A DNA stretch of 64,000 bases from Vibrio variabilis (GCF_003263785.1 NZ_JYJK01000073.1:222708-286707), one strand, 5' to 3'. Positions 39,417-50,116 are shown, counted from the stretch's first letter. Program-made: numbers and translations. The notes: generated by a model from the letters alone, not told the origin.

Positions 39417-40024
39417 TGCACACTCTCCCCAGCCGTATCGACACCAAGACTTTGCAAGTAGCGGATCAGCGCTTCACCTTTGGTTTTGCCTCTGACCTGT
39501 AACCTTGCGTTGGCTATTTCATCCTCAGAATAAGGCACGCCAAGTGCTTTCAGCGTTTGCATTTTTCCGGTAATGGCATCGCCAGACAACACCTGTTCGA
39601 ACAACCAAGGATAAGCAGGCATGATCGATGTGGGGACAACACGACGCGGGTCAATCAGGTGAATCTCATGCCATTGATCTGAGTACTTTCTACCGAGGTT
39701 CGTAAGATCGGGTCCCGTGCGCTTAGAGCCCCAGAGATTCGGAAATTCATAAATATCATCAGACTCTTGATTGGCGCGGCCATTGCGTTTTATTTCAGGT
39801 TCAAGTGGGCGAACCATTTGCGTGTGGCACACATGGCACCCCTCACTGATATAGATATCTCGCCCTGCCACCTCTATCGCGGTAAGTGGCTTCGCTTGAC
39901 TTTGTTGCACGAGCTCAGGGGTACGTAACAAATTTGGAAGCACCCATACTAAAATGGAGAAAGACGCCACCACAGCGGTCGATACGATCAATATGACCAA
40001 AGACTTAGTAAAATCAGCATTCAT
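39413..40024 (-). CDS. ccoO: cbb3 cytochrome c oxidase subunit II (CcoO)
   Basis: Membrane-anchored monoheme cytochrome of 203 residues that passes electrons from CcoP to CcoN. A single N-terminal helix (LVILIVSTAVVASFSILVWV) is followed by GRDIYISEGCHVCHTQMVRP with the heme motif CHVCH near 58, and YPWLFEQVLSGDAITGKMQT near 130. GSKRTGPDLTNLGRKYSDQW is a strong CcoO signature. Its start and stop both overlap neighbours as ATGA. It is shorter than many CcoO but otherwise normal. Confidence 0.93.
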   Translation of the reverse strand: MNADFTKSLVILIVSTAVVASFSILVWVLPNLLRTPELVQQSQAKPLTAIEVAGRDIYISEGCHVCHTQMVRPLEPEIKRNGRANQESDDIYEFPNLWGSKRTGPDLTNLGRKYSDQWHEIHLIDPRRVVPTSIMPAYPWLFEQVLSGDAITGKMQTLKALGVPYSEDEIANARLQVRGKTKGEALIRYLQSLGVDTAGESVQ

Positions 40025-41439
40025 GATACGCCTCCTTCACTACTCACCCGACGAGTAAGCGGCATACGCACCGTATTGTAGAGGTTCAAGACCATCAGGA
40101 ATAAGCCAAGAACAAATAGCGCGCCGCCAAAGAAGCGCAAGAACAACCAAGGTGCTTTGAAATTCATCGCTTCAACAAAACTGTATTGCAGCTCGCCATT
40201 TTCGCCTTGTGCAAGCCACATCACCCCTTCTCCGATACCCGCTATCCAAAGCGCAATGGCATATAAGGCAACACCAGCATGAGCAAGCCAAAAGTGCCAC
40301 TTAAGCAACCTTGATGACCAAAGTTCGTCTTTGCCCCATAACTTAGGGATGAAGTAATAGAACACGGCTATCCCAGACATACCTACCCAACCCAAGGCGC
40401 CTGAATGGACATGCCCTATCACCCACTCACTGTTGTGCGCAATCATGTTAAACCAACGGATCGCAAGCAGTGGTCCTTCAAATGTGGCAAGACAGTAGTA
40501 GAGAATGGCTGATAAGAAAAACAGCATGATGTAATTGGTTTTCAGCTTCTGTTTGTTCTGGAGTAAGGTCATCGCGCTGTTAAACGCCCCAGCCCAAGAT
40601 GGAAGCCAAAGTATTAACGACATCACGATACCAATATTCTGCACCCACAGTGGCACCGAGCTGTAGATGAGATGGTGTGTACCAGCCAGGTATAGAAGCC
40701 CACCAAACCCAAAAGTGAATAATCGAAAGACGGTAAGAGTAGATGGGTCTATCGGCAACTTTAGGTATGAAGTAGTAGTTCATACCAATGACCCCAGCTG
40801 TGAGTAGGAAACCGACGGCGTTATGCCCCACCACCACTGGACAATAGCATCCTGCGCTCCGGCATACACGGAGTATGACTTCATAAACGAAGCTGGCATA
40901 GCCAGATTATTAACGACAAATATCATCGCAATCACGATGATAAACGCCGCAAAGAACCAGTTGGCAACAAAGATGTGTTCGACTTTTCGCTTCGCTATCG
41001 TACCGAAAAACAGCACACCATAAAGCACCCAAACCAACACGATCAGTAAATCGATTGGCCACTCGAGCTCAGCGTATTCTTTTGATGTCGTGTAACCCAG
41101 CGGCAACGAAATAAGTGCAAGCAGCAGCACCAACTGCCAGCCCCAAAATACCATCCAAGACAAACTTTTATTGAACAGTGCACATTGGCATGTGCGCTGA
41201 ACAATATACAGAGAAGTCCCCATCAATATGTTGACGACAAATCCGTATATCACACCAGAGGTGTGGAGCGGTCGAAGCCGGCCGAATTGAAAGTACTCGG
41301 AGTCAAAGTTGAGCACTGGCCAGTAGAGCTGAGCAGCCAAAATAACGCCGATTACCATACCGGCAACTGCCCAGATGAGTGACGCTAAGATAAAGTAACG
41401 TACGACTTTGGTGTCGTAATTGTTCGCCCTAATGTCCAT
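40021..41439 (-). CDS. ccoN: cbb3 cytochrome c oxidase catalytic subunit I (CcoN; three missing bases)
   Basis: Heme-copper oxidase subunit of about 473 residues with twelve expected helices. Heme and CuB ligands seen: [16 protein letters not shown] near 55 (low-spin heme His), [18 protein letters not shown] near 205 (CuB His), THHLIYSS, and [20 protein letters not shown] near 335 (heme a3/b3 and b His). The frame breaks at about 40828, where GGGG should be GGGGG, and again by two bases in 40700-40720 (HFWV to [12 protein letters not shown]). The frame opens further upstream, but the ATG at 41439 has AGGAGCC before it and starts [13 protein letters not shown]. An electron-donor cytochrome gene precedes it by 10 bases. 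Confidence 0.9.
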
Positions 41440-41449
41440 AAAGGCTCCT

Positions 41450-41794
41450 TCACTGCTTGTTGGCATCAGAGCCTAATCGAGAGTAGTAGTAAGCGATGTC
41501 AGCGATGTCTTGCTCACTCAATGCGTCGGCTTGTTGCTGCATCAACACCGCAAGGCCGCCGCTGCGTTCTCTGGTTTGATAGCTTCGAAGAGCGGTCATC
41601 AGATATCCCATCTTTTGACCTTGTAAGTTGGGGTAGGACTCTATGCTGGAGATACCTTCGTCACCGTGACAGGTGGCGCAGGTTTTGGCTTTCTCCATGC
41701 CCACTTTGAATCGCTCATCTGCGAGCGTCTGAAATGAAAACAGGAGTGTTCCAGTAAAAAGACCCAGAATCACCCTGGAGGTAAATTTACCCAT
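41450..41794 (-). CDS. Periplasmic monoheme cytochrome c (c4/c5-like)
   Basis: Exported cytochrome of 114 residues. The signal peptide [20 protein letters not shown] ends near TLA|DERF. CATCH at residue about 41 is the heme motif, [20 protein letters not shown] and the methionine in [20 protein letters not shown] supply the axial side, with IAYYYSRL at the end. This is one half of a c4-type protein. Its place as first gene of the cbb3 operon makes it the likely electron shuttle to CcoP. Confidence 0.9.
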   Translation of the reverse strand: MGKFTSRVILGLFTGTLLFSFQTLADERFKVGMEKAKTCATCHGDEGISSIESYPNLQGQKMGYLMTALRSYQTRERSGGLAVLMQQQADALSEQDIADIAYYYSRLGSDANKQ

Positions 41795-42050
41795 GATGCG
41801 CTTCCTTGTTTGACGAAAGTCAGGACTGCATGCTTACTGACGTAACGCTTACCGTGTCTGATAAAGCTAGCTTGATTAGAAAGCATAGTAACGGGTTGCG
41901 TCGTCAGTCAAAAAGCACAAGCGATTGGTGCCTGTTTTCTCTATTTAGGGAGACGTGCCCGTCTCTTAACGTCGCTATGACCTGACGTTAACTGCTACGC
42001 GCTAGCAACAACAATAGTGCAAACAAGGGCGTATTTTCTTTGAGGGTATA

Positions 42051-42090
42051 TTTGGCAAACCTTACAAACTCGAACGACAAGGTTTGCCAA
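42051..42090. repeat. Twelve-base inverted repeat downstream of the GGDEF-EAL gene
   Basis: TTGGCAAACCTT and AAGGTTTGCCAA separated by fifteen bases, within the 299-base gap 41795-42093 that holds no gene. There is no T run, so it could be a weak terminator or a binding site. The rest of the gap shows only AACGTC / GACGTT inverted hexamers near 41970-41990. Confidence 0.6.
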
Positions 42091-42093
42091 TAA

Positions 42094-44135
42094 TTATGAG
42101 GATATTAGGGAAACAAAGTCTGTCGCTGTCAGCGGTTTAGCAAAGGCATAACCTTGGCCAAACTGACAACCATGCTGAGTAAGAAAATCGATTTGCTGTT
42201 TGGTTTCAATCCCTTCTGCAACCACGCGCAAATCTAACGCGTTGCCCATGGCGATAATCGCAAGTACCAGCGCGTTGCTATCACTTTCCTCTGGCACATC
42301 ATTGACAAACGAGCGATCAATCTTGAGCTTGTTGATCGGCAAGCCTTTCAAATAAGAAAGAGAAGAATACCCGGTACCAAAATCATCCAGCGAAACATCA
42401 ACGCCAAGCTCTCGAAGCTCATTCAATGTATTGAACGCATGCTGCTGATTATGAAGAAGAAAGCTCTCGGTAATTTCAATCTCCAGTTGTTCTAAGGGAA
42501 ACTTCGTTTGCTCGGTAATATCGGCCAACTGTTTTACAAATTCCGCTCTTTGCAGTTGTAAGGCGGACACGTTAACCGCCAGTTTTCCAAAGAAAAGCCC
42601 CTGCTCGAGCCACGCTCTTCCTTGCTGACAAGCGGCTTTTAGCACCCACTGTCCAATGTGTTGTATCAATCCTGTCTTTTCTGCAATTGGGATGAAAAGA
42701 TTGGTGGGATAAAGCCAAGTTCAGGATGTTCCCAGCGAAGCAGCACTTCTACGCCGACTAAAGCGTTATCTTCAAAGCGGTATTGTGGCTGGTAAGCGAG
42801 CGAGAGCTGTTCTTTATCGACGGCATCATGAAGGGCAGATTGGATGCGAACATGCTGCACCGATCGATCGGTTAAATCAGGTGAGTAGAACGCGTAGCCA
42901 CTGCGGCCGTTCTTTTTAGCCAGATACATAGCCGTATCGGCATTTTTGAGCAATGTTTCACTATCGTAGCCGTCATTCGGATATCGTGCGACGCCAATGC
43001 TGCCCGATACGCGAAGATGTTCATTTTGCTCAAATACGAACGGTGTATTAAACACCCCTAAGGTCTGATCGATAATATCGAGCAGCATCGCTTCACCATC
43101 ATAATCGGTAAGGATAATAACAAACTCATCACCACCAATTCGGCCTATCGTTGCATTCCCTGCTTGCATCGCTTGCAAACGCTCAGCAACTTGCGCTAAA
43201 AGCTGGTCACCAAACAAATGCCCTTTGCTATCGTTGATATGTTTAAAATGATCAAGATCGAGAAACAAAGTCGCAAACGGAGTATCACTCTTTTCGCCCA
43301 AAGCAATGCTTTGTTCCAATAGATGGGTAAGGTGAACACGGTTAGGTAAATTGGTTAACGGATCAAAGAAGGCCATCCGGCGCAGCTTCTCTTCGTGCGC
43401 TTTACGAAGTGAAATGTCCTCAAATACACAAATATAGTGCAGGATCTCATCGCTTTCATCGGTAATAGCACTGATAGTCGCCAACTGAGGGTAAATACTG
43501 CCGTTCTTTTTGCGGTTGATGAACTCCCCTTTCCACTGACCATACTCCCTTAACTGTCGCCAAAGCTCAGTGTAGAAGTCTGGATGGTGCTGACCAGATT
43601 GAAGAAAGCTCGGGTTGCGCCCTATGACTTCAGCTTCTTCGTAACCGGTAAGGGCGGTGAATGCACGGTTAACGTCCATGATATTCGCGTTGTGATCAGT
43701 GATCATCATGCCTTCTTGGAAATTGTTAAATATCTCTGAAGTAAGCGATAACCGAGCTTCTACTTGCTTTCTTCTTGTGGCATTGCGGGTCATACCAATG
43801 ATACCGACCAGGTCGCCGGTCTCATCCTTTATTGGAGATTTTACTGTCTCTAGCCAAACTTCGTTACCTTCTTTATCTAGCGCAGCGCACTCTTCAACCG
43901 TTCGCTGACCGCCATTAGCGATCACTTTCTCATCAATACGTTTAAAGCACTCAGCACGTTCCTTGCTAAATAGCTGTTCGTCGGTCTTACCAACGATATA
44001 TTCGCGAGAGTGGCGCCAAGCGGTTTCGCTGGCTTCGTTGACAGCAACATATTGACCATCAGCATTCTTGACCCAAATATGGTCATCGAGTGCATCAATA
44101 AATTGCTGAAGCGTAGGAAGATTTTTTAAAGGCAT
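42094..44135 (-). CDS. PAS-PAS-GGDEF-EAL cyclic-di-GMP enzyme (one missing base near 42702)
   Basis: Soluble signalling protein of about 681 residues. PAS 1 is at about 10-125 (DDHIWVKNADGQYVAVNEAS), PAS 2 at 130-250 with a PAC tail, and GGDEF at 255-420 with the intact active site IGGDEFV and an R-x-x-D-like I-site not evident. The EAL domain follows, with EVLLRW in place of EALLRW, EITESFLL, LDDFGTGYSSL, KIDRSF and AEGIET all present. CCACCAATC should be CCACCAAATC to join PPNLFIPIAEKTG. It may be bifunctional; EVL variants of EAL can be active. No membrane segment, so it senses a cytoplasmic signal. Confidence 0.9.
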
Positions 44136-44351
44136 GATACAGAAACTCAGAACTACTCATTCGTTCGGCTAGGCCAAAGATCCCTCGGCCGAAGTTTCAA
44201 CATATCGTACTAAATGAAAGTGAAGATTTATACCGAACAGATGTTTGAATGTGAAGATTGTCAGTACCTCTAAAGGGGCAAAGTGCAAAGCTAAGTTTAC
44301 AATTTCTCACATTTTACCCCTAAATAGACCGCTACTCGGCATAGCTAAAAC

Positions 44352-45026
44352 TTATGCAAACAGCGTCATTCTAAGCTGTTCAAGGGAATTCACTTCATAG
44401 TGTGGACGAATACCCTCAGGCGTCTGAGCACCTCGCGTGTTTAACCAACACGTCTCAATACCAAAGTTAATACCGCCAAGCACATCGGAATGAGGATTGT
44501 CGCCCACCATCAAAATTTTAGTTTTACATGGTAGCCCCATCAATTGATGAGCATGGTCAAAAATCCCAAAATCCGGTTTCGCTACGCCCACTTCCTCAGA
44601 GATAACCACATGTTCGAAGTAGTCACTAAGCCCAGTGCGCTCAAGACGAATCGCTTGCAGCTCAGTAAAGCCATTGGTAATGATGCCGAGCTTTGCCTTA
44701 CCTGAAAGAGCATCAAGCAGCTCTTTTGCCCCCGGCAACAGAGTACAAATATCCGCCATTGCCTCTAGGAATGCAGAATTTAGCTCAAAAGGGGTGATTC
44801 CAAGTTTCGCAGCCCAACCTTCAAAACGGATGGTTTTCAGCTCATCAGCAGTGATTTTTCCATCTTGATAGTCCACCCATAGCGGCTGATTAACCAATTG
44901 ATACGCGTCGTAGTCGTCACGCGTGAAATTGACGCCAAAACGCTCAAACATCAGCTTCATGCCACCAAATGAATCAAAGTGGAACAGCGTCTCGTCCGCG
45001 TCAAATAGAACCCAATCGTACTTCAT
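44352..45026 (-). CDS. yjjG: Pyrimidine 5'-nucleotidase YjjG (HAD family)
   Basis: HAD hydrolase of 224 residues, the length and sequence style of E. coli YjjG, which removes phosphate from dUMP, dTMP and noncanonical pyrimidine nucleotides. The nucleophile is in VLFDADETLFHFD near residue 7, motif 2 is GIITNGFTELQ near 113, the lysine is in GVAKPDFGIF near 147, and motif 4 is MVGDNPHSDVLGG near 172. Acts in the cytoplasm as a house-cleaning enzyme. Single gene with about 200 bases upstream. Confidence 0.93.
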   Translation of the reverse strand: MKYDWVLFDADETLFHFDSFGGMKLMFERFGVNFTRDDYDAYQLVNQPLWVDYQDGKITADELKTIRFEGWAAKLGITPFELNSAFLEAMADICTLLPGAKELLDALSGKAKLGIITNGFTELQAIRLERTGLSDYFEHVVISEEVGVAKPDFGIFDHAHQLMGLPCKTKILMVGDNPHSDVLGGINFGIETCWLNTRGAQTPEGIRPHYEVNSLEQLRMTLFA

Positions 45027-45111
45027 TATTGTTGTATCCCTAGTGATGAACCGCGGAATTATACCCCCTCAAATGGCGAATAGGTACTGAGGAAGAAGGT
45101 TGATTTTTAAA

Positions 45112-45128
45112 TATGCATTTCATGCATA
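45112..45128. promoter_or_regulatory. Palindrome before the His-rich microprotein / MFS unit
   Basis: Perfect seven-base arms TATGCAT / ATGCATA with a three-base centre, lying between the divergent yjjG and microprotein starts. It looks like an operator; the cognate regulator is not identified. Confidence 0.4.
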
Positions 45129-45227
45129 CATTACTTCACTAAATGTCATTTGAGTCATACCCAGTAGATCATTACACTGCGCGCTCTTTTTTAACGCCAC
45201 TTTTGCGCATCAACGCGAATTGAGTTT

Positions 45228-45410
45228 ATGTCCTCACAATCCATTTTTGCTCAGATAATACGAATGTTGCTGCTTCTTGCCGTGGCATTGATGGCGGTGC
45301 ACCACTCACCCGCCTTGCTCGACCTTTTGGCCAAGCAAGCCATTAACAGTGGGTGTCACCAACAAAACCCATCTGATCCTATGGATCACTCACACCACCA
45401 TCATCACTAG
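45228..45410 (+). CDS. His-rich small membrane protein
   Basis: Sixty residues: a hydrophobic segment (IIRMLLLLAVALMAVHHSPA, about 10-29), then SGCHQQNPSDPMDHSHHHHH at the C-terminus. The single Cys plus His cluster could bind a metal ion such as Ni, Zn or Cu; DUF2946-type small proteins have a loosely similar shape. It stops 12 bases before an MFS carrier, so the two probably share a transcript. The ATG lies after GAATTGAGTTT, a weak ribosome site. Short length makes a spurious frame possible, but the tight spacing supports a real gene. Confidence 0.6.
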   Translation: MSSQSIFAQIIRMLLLLAVALMAVHHSPALLDLLAKQAINSGCHQQNPSDPMDHSHHHHH

Positions 45411-45422
45411 AGTGTTATTACA

Positions 45423-46637
45423 ATGAGTATTTTCCGCTTTCCAGCCCTAGTTTGGCTGGGTATTGGCATCCTTATCGTCAGCTTGGGCATTCGCCAGTCA
45501 TTTGGCATTTTTATGATGCCAATTTCCGACCATTTCCAAACAGGGCGTGAGTTTTTTAGCTTCGCCATTGCGCTGCAAAACTTACTGTTTGGTATGTTTC
45601 AACCCTTTGTTGGTATGGCTGCGGATAAATGGGGCTCAAAACGCATCATTTTAATGGGCTCTATCGCCTATGCAGTGGGCTTGTATTTGACCTCTGTCAC
45701 CACAGAAGCCTCTGTGCTTTATTTTTCACTCGGCGCATTAGTTGGCTTGGGTCTAAGCGCAACGAGTTATGTAATTGTTCTCGGCGCTGTTGCTAAAGTA
45801 GTACCTGCTGAACACGCTGCTAAAGCATTTGGCCTGACTACCGCGGCTGGATCGTTCGGTATGTTTGCGATGATTCCTGGTGCCCAGTTGATGTTAGAAG
45901 ACATGGGCTGGCAAGGCGCGCTACAAGGCTTTGCTGTGCTTTGTACCATGATGATTGCTTTCTCACTGTTTATGAAGTCAGCCCGTCCCGCAAATAGTGC
46001 TAATGGCGCTGCTGAACAAAACGAGCTAACACTAAAGCAAGCGCTCAAAGAGGCCTTCAACCATAAAGGCTACTGGCTTATCCATGCTGGTTTCTTCGTT
46101 TGTGGCTTCCACGTAATGTTTATCGCGACGCACTTACCAAGCTACTTAGCCGATAAAGATCTTCCTGCTAGTAGTGCAGCACTGGCGCTTGCTTACGTGG
46201 GTATCTTCAATATCTTTGGTTCGTACTTCTGGGGTTTGATGGGCGATAAGTTCAGTAAACGCCATGTGATGTCGATGCTGTACTTATTTAGAACGGTTGT
46301 GATTGCGGCATTTGTGACGATGCCAGTCACTGAACACACTGCGGCGCTATTTGGTGGTGCCATCGGTTTTTGTTGGTTGGGTACAGTACCGCTGACCTCT
46401 GGCCTCGTTCGTCAGATCTTCGGCGCGCGTTACCTATCAACCTTGTACGGGTTGGTGTTCTTCACTCACCAAGTAGGCAGTTTCCTTGGTGCTTGGGCTG
46501 GCGGTAGGATTTACGATTATTACGGCTCTTACGAGCCTATCTGGTGGTCAACGGTTGTTCTGGCTTTTGCAGCCGCGCTTATTCATTTGCCAATCAATGA
46601 TAAGCCTTTACGCCCAATTGCAACGGCAACCGCTTAG
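45423..46637 (+). CDS. MFS transporter, monocarboxylate/oxalate-formate antiporter-like
   Basis: Carrier of 404 residues with twelve predicted helices. RQSFGIFMMPISDHFQTGRE near 25, the loop 2-3 motif GMAADKWGSKRIILMG near 65, TSYVIVLGAVAKVVP near 113, and a second-half GLMGDKFSKRHVM near 280 mark an MFS of the oxalate/formate or monocarboxylate kind. Likely exchanges a small carboxylate across the inner membrane. Second in a two-gene unit behind the His-rich protein and closed by a terminator. No substrate-specific residues can be assigned. Confidence 0.85.
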   Translation: MSIFRFPALVWLGIGILIVSLGIRQSFGIFMMPISDHFQTGREFFSFAIALQNLLFGMFQPFVGMAADKWGSKRIILMGSIAYAVGLYLTSVTTEASVLYFSLGALVGLGLSATSYVIVLGAVAKVVPAEHAAKAFGLTTAAGSFGMFAMIPGAQLMLEDMGWQGALQGFAVLCTMMIAFSLFMKSARPANSANGAAEQNELTLKQALKEAFNHKGYWLIHAGFFVCGFHVMFIATHLPSYLADKDLPASSAALALAYVGIFNIFGSYFWGLMGDKFSKRHVMSMLYLFRTVVIAAFVTMPVTEHTAALFGGAIGFCWLGTVPLTSGLVRQIFGARYLSTLYGLVFFTHQVGSFLGAWAGGRIYDYYGSYEPIWWSTVVLAFAAALIHLPINDKPLRPIATATA

Positions 46638-46658
46638 CTAGCACAACCCAATCTCATT

Positions 46659-46687
46659 AAGCCAACGTTTGTTCGTTGGCTTTTTTC
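46659..46687 (+). terminator. Terminator after the MFS gene
   Basis: Stem AAGCCAACG / CGTTGGCTT with loop TTTGTT, followed by six T. Confidence 0.9.
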
Positions 46688-46808
46688 TATTTTTAAAAGG
46701 TCAGTGTGACTTCAATCGCTAACTTCGATAGTTGCGACTTTTCTCCTATGGCAAGAGAGTGAAAAGTTTCCTAGGATTAGAGCATTCACTCATACTTGGA
46801 ATTACATT

Positions 46809-47105
46809 GTGGAAATTGATCAACAAAGTCCCGTAGAAGACTCGCAACTCGTCAAATGGCTAACGAATAAGCTCGGTGACCTCGCCAGTGCACCACAGGT
46901 AAACGCAGAGGCGCTAGACCGCAGTGATATCTTTGAGCTGAGTAAGGTGATTTCTGACTTCTTTGCCCAGGAGCATGTCGCGCACAACGACAAAAATTAC
47001 GCCATTGTTTACGGATTGATTACTGGCTACCGCGCCGATCAGGCTGTGTCTCATCAAGAGATGTTGGATTACCTCTCCAGTTGCGTGTTTCTATTCCAAA
47101 ACTAA
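46809..47105 (+). CDS. Hypothetical small protein
   Basis: About 98 residues starting at a GTG, acidic and soluble. Sequence includes SQLVKWLTNKLGDLAS-like helix (DSQLVKWLTNKLGDLASAPQ), DIFELSKVISDFFAQEH and YGLITGYRADQAVSHQEMLD. Not recognised. A clear terminator ends it and a spaced start region precedes it, so it seems a true single gene. No signal peptide or metal motif. Confidence 0.55.
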   Translation: MEIDQQSPVEDSQLVKWLTNKLGDLASAPQVNAEALDRSDIFELSKVISDFFAQEHVAHNDKNYAIVYGLITGYRADQAVSHQEMLDYLSSCVFLFQN

Positions 47106-47135
47106 TTCGCGACTGCAAACAACCCGTCTACGACT

Positions 47136-47169
47136 AACGTCAAACCTTGAAGGAGGTTTGACGTTTTTG
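47136..47169 (+). terminator. Terminator after the small protein gene
   Basis: Twelve-pair stem AACGTCAAACCT / AGGTTTGACGTT with a six-base loop, followed by TTTTG. Confidence 0.9.
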
Positions 47170-47218
47170 TTTGTGTTTTTCAACCGCGAAGCGATCAACA
47201 AGCTCACTTTGTACAGAC

Positions 47219-47245
47219 GAAAAAAAGCCCTTCACAAGGAAGGGC
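47219..47245 (-). terminator. Terminator at the end of the pst operon
   Basis: On the minus strand: seven-pair stem GCCCTTC / GAAGGGC with loop CTTGT, then TTTTTTT, about 130 bases after the pstB stop. Confidence 0.85.
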
Positions 47246-47373
47246 AATAGTACCATCGCTTATAGTTATAGTGATATGCCAGTAAATTCTGTCACTCGCT
47301 AATGCTGTGATTCAAAATGAATCGTGCGATAAATAAAAATTGTGTTCAAACGATAACAAGCGTTACGCTGCCA

Positions 47374-48123
47374 TTAACCAAAGTCACCGTTTACGTAGCC
47401 TTGAGTACGGTCATCACTTGGGTTAGAGAAAATAACCTGAGTGTCGTTGTGCTCAACCAGTTCGCCCATTAGGAAGAACGCAGTGCGGTCTGAAATACGA
47501 CGCGCTTGCTGCATTGAGTGAGTAACGATAACGATGGTGTAGTCTTTTTTCAGCTCTTCCATCAACTCTTCGATTTTGTGCGTCGCGATTGGGTCAAGTG
47601 CAGACGTTGGCTCATCCATCAGGATAACGTCAGGCTGCATGGCAATCGTACGAGCGATACACAGACGCTGCTGCTGACCACCAGACAAGCCAAACGCATG
47701 TGACTTAAGACGATCTTTTACTTCGTCCCAAAGCGCTGCACCGCGAAGCGAGCTTTCAACCACTTCGTCGATGTGCTTCTTGTCTTTGATGCCTTGTGCA
47801 CGCAGACCGTAAGCCACGTTCTCATAGATGCTCATTGGGAATGGGTTTGGCTTTTGGAATACCATACCGACTTTGATACGTAGGTCAGCAACGTCGATGT
47901 TGCCGTAGATGTCCGTGCCATCCATTTCTAGAAGACCTGTGATCTTAACGCCTTCAATAAGGTCGTTCATGCGGTTCAAACAGCGTAGCAGGGTCGATTT
48001 ACCACAACCTGATGGACCGATTAGCGCCGTTACTTGGCGAGTTGGGATCGGTAGGTTGATCGATTTCAGTGCTTGGTTGTCACCGTAGAAAAGGTCTAGA
48101 TTTTCAATGTTAAACTTGTTCAT
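47374..48123 (-). CDS. pstB: Phosphate ABC transporter ATP-binding protein PstB
   Basis: ATPase of 249 residues for high-affinity phosphate uptake. Walker [10 protein letters not shown] near 33, signature [13 protein letters not shown] near 147, Walker [14 protein letters not shown] near 167, and the PstB hallmarks [11 protein letters not shown] and [16 protein letters not shown] are all present. The start at 48123 (MNKFNIENL) is favoured over 48168. It is last in pstSCAB. A phoU gene, usual after pstB in enterics, does not follow. Confidence 0.97.
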   Translation of the reverse strand: MNKFNIENLDLFYGDNQALKSINLPIPTRQVTALIGPSGCGKSTLLRCLNRMNDLIEGVKITGLLEMDGTDIYGNIDVADLRIKVGMVFQKPNPFPMSIYENVAYGLRAQGIKDKKHIDEVVESSLRGAALWDEVKDRLKSHAFGLSGGQQQRLCIARTIAMQPDVILMDEPTSALDPIATHKIEELMEELKKDYTIVIVTHSMQQARRISDRTAFFLMGELVEHNDTQVIFSNPSDDRTQGYVNGDFG

Positions 48124-48221
48124 GTCTTTATTCTCTAAATTCTTTGTCGTGTAGATTCGAGTTTTCATTGATGGCTTGGCTCTTTATGTTCTGGCCTCAT
48201 CATCCACCGAATTGTTCTCAA

Positions 48222-49085
48222 TTAGTACGTTGCTGTGTTAAAGCGGCTAGCGATAAACTTCGTTAGCGTGTTGATAAGTAGGACGACCACAATCAGTACG
48301 GTCGCTGTGCCGTATGCTTGGTTCCACTCGTCAATCGTAAACAGTTCCGTTGTGAGTTTGTACAGGTGAACCGTTAGGGTACGACCTGAATCTAACAGTG
48401 AGTCTGGGACACGTGCCACCATACCGGCTGTTAGAAATACCGGTGCAGATTCACCGATTACACGACCAATACTTAGAATGACCGAAGTAAGAATACCTGG
48501 AGTTGCACTTGGCAGTATAAGGCGCCAAATGGTGTAGATTTTCGATGCACCCAAACCGTAAGAACCTTCACGGTAAGTTTGCGGTACCGCCATTAATGCT
48601 TCTTCTGTGGTACGAATGATAACCGGCAGAATCAGGATACTCAGCGTTAGTGCACCCGATAGAATCGAGAAGCCGAAGCCCAAGATAACCACGAAGAACG
48701 TCATACCGAACAGACCGAAGATAATTGACGGAATACCTGCCAATGACTCAGTACAGAAACGGATGACCTTAACCAACTTACTGCCTACTTTCGCATATTC
48801 GGTCAAGTAAATGGCCGTCATAATGCCCAGTGGTGCAGCGACTGCAATCGACGCCATGACCATGTAAATGGTCGAGATGATCATCGGGAAGATGCCCTTC
48901 TCTTTGCCCGTTGCAGTGTAGTTGTCAGTAATGAAGTTCCAATCCACGTGCTGAAGACCGTTAGAAAGGATGTACCAAATAATCCAGAACAAGAAGCCAA
49001 CGGTCAGCGCTGCGGCTGCCCATACAAAGGCGTTTAGAATCGCGTCTTTTTGGTCACGCGCTTTCTTTAGTTTTACTGTATCCAT
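48222..49085 (-). CDS. pstA: Phosphate ABC transporter permease PstA
   Basis: Inner-membrane permease of 287 residues with six helices. AAPLGIMTAIYLTEYAKVGS near 80 and the EAA loop YREGSYGLGASKIYTIWRLI near 190 identify PstA, as do GESAPVFLTAGM near 230 and the C-terminal GTATVLIVVVLLINTLTKFI. Starts five bases after the corrected pstC stop, so it is coupled to it. Confidence 0.96.
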   Translation of the reverse strand: MDTVKLKKARDQKDAILNAFVWAAAALTVGFLFWIIWYILSNGLQHVDWNFITDNYTATGKEKGIFPMIISTIYMVMASIAVAAPLGIMTAIYLTEYAKVGSKLVKVIRFCTESLAGIPSIIFGLFGMTFFVVILGFGFSILSGALTLSILILPVIIRTTEEALMAVPQTYREGSYGLGASKIYTIWRLILPSATPGILTSVILSIGRVIGESAPVFLTAGMVARVPDSLLDSGRTLTVHLYKLTTELFTIDEWNQAYGTATVLIVVVLLINTLTKFIASRFNTATY

Positions 49086-49090
49086 AATAA

Positions 49091-50022
49091 TTACTTCGCT
49101 TTCTCACGGTTCAAGTAAAGTAGAGCTGAGTTGAGCATCATGATAAATACCAGAAGCACAACACCAGTCGCGTAGAGCGCGTTTGCGTGAACGCCACTTG
49201 CGTAAGACATTTCGATCGCGATGTTCGCGGTAAGCTACGTGCTGATTCCAAAATGCTACCTGGCATCGCTGGCGCGTTACCCATTACCATGATGATGGCC
49301 ATGGTTTCGCCTAGTGCACGACCGATACCCAGAATGACGCCAGTCATAATGCCTGAACGAGCTGCCGGAACGAGAAGTTTGAAAATGGTGTAAATTTTTG
49401 ATGCGCCAAGAGCCAATGAGCCCTCTTTGTACGTGCGAGGCACCGCGCGAATCGACGTTTCAGATACCGTAATGACCGTCGGCAGAATCATTACGCCAAG
49501 TACAATGATACCGGCAAGAATCGTGTTACCAGCAGGAACATTAAAGATTTGCTGAATAAGCGGTACGATAATAATCAGGCCGAAGAAGCCGTAAACAACC
49601 GATGGGATACCCGCAAGTAGCTCAACCGCTGGGCGGATAATGTCAGCTAGACGTTTTGGCGCAATCTCGGCGATGAAAATAGCCGTTAGAACACCAATAG
49701 GTACACCAACCACTACCGCGCCAAGCGTTGACACAACCGATGCGACAATCATGGTGGCAACACCATAAAGCGCCGGCGGTAGCCAGTGCTGACCAAGTAC
49801 GATTCCAGAAACACCCGCTTCTTGGAATGCAGGAATACTTTCTTTAACGATGAAGTAAGCAATAACAGCAAGGGAAAGGATGCCGACTACTGCACTGGTT
49901 AGGAAAAGTCCGTGGAAGATTCTCTCTTTCCAATCCACTCGTTTTTGGGTTTTTAGGCCTCGAGTGCCAGACTGAGTCGCTTCATTGTTCATAAGCTTCT
50001 CACTATTTGTTGCGATGGTCAT
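49091..50022 (-). CDS. pstC: Phosphate ABC transporter permease PstC (one missing base near 49236)
   Basis: Permease of about 310 residues. VGVPIGVLTAIFIAEIAPKR near 110, the EAA loop YKEGSLALGASKIYTIFKLL near 200, and GRALGETMAIIMVMGN near 235 identify PstC. CGTAGCTTACC should be CGTAGCCTTACC; the restored end runs SLTANIAIEMSYASGVHANA, then LYATGVVLLVFIMMLNSALL, and stops at 49091. The uncorrected tail is meaningless. Two starts (50022 or 49992) are possible. The partner PstA follows directly. Confidence 0.95.
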
Positions 50023-50116
50023 AATTCTGCTTCTATGTTTGTATTACTTCGATAGACGCGCAAAAGGCTCAGCCCTAAAAGGCGGGCTGAGCAACTTAAA
50101 TAATTTACTGGTTCGA

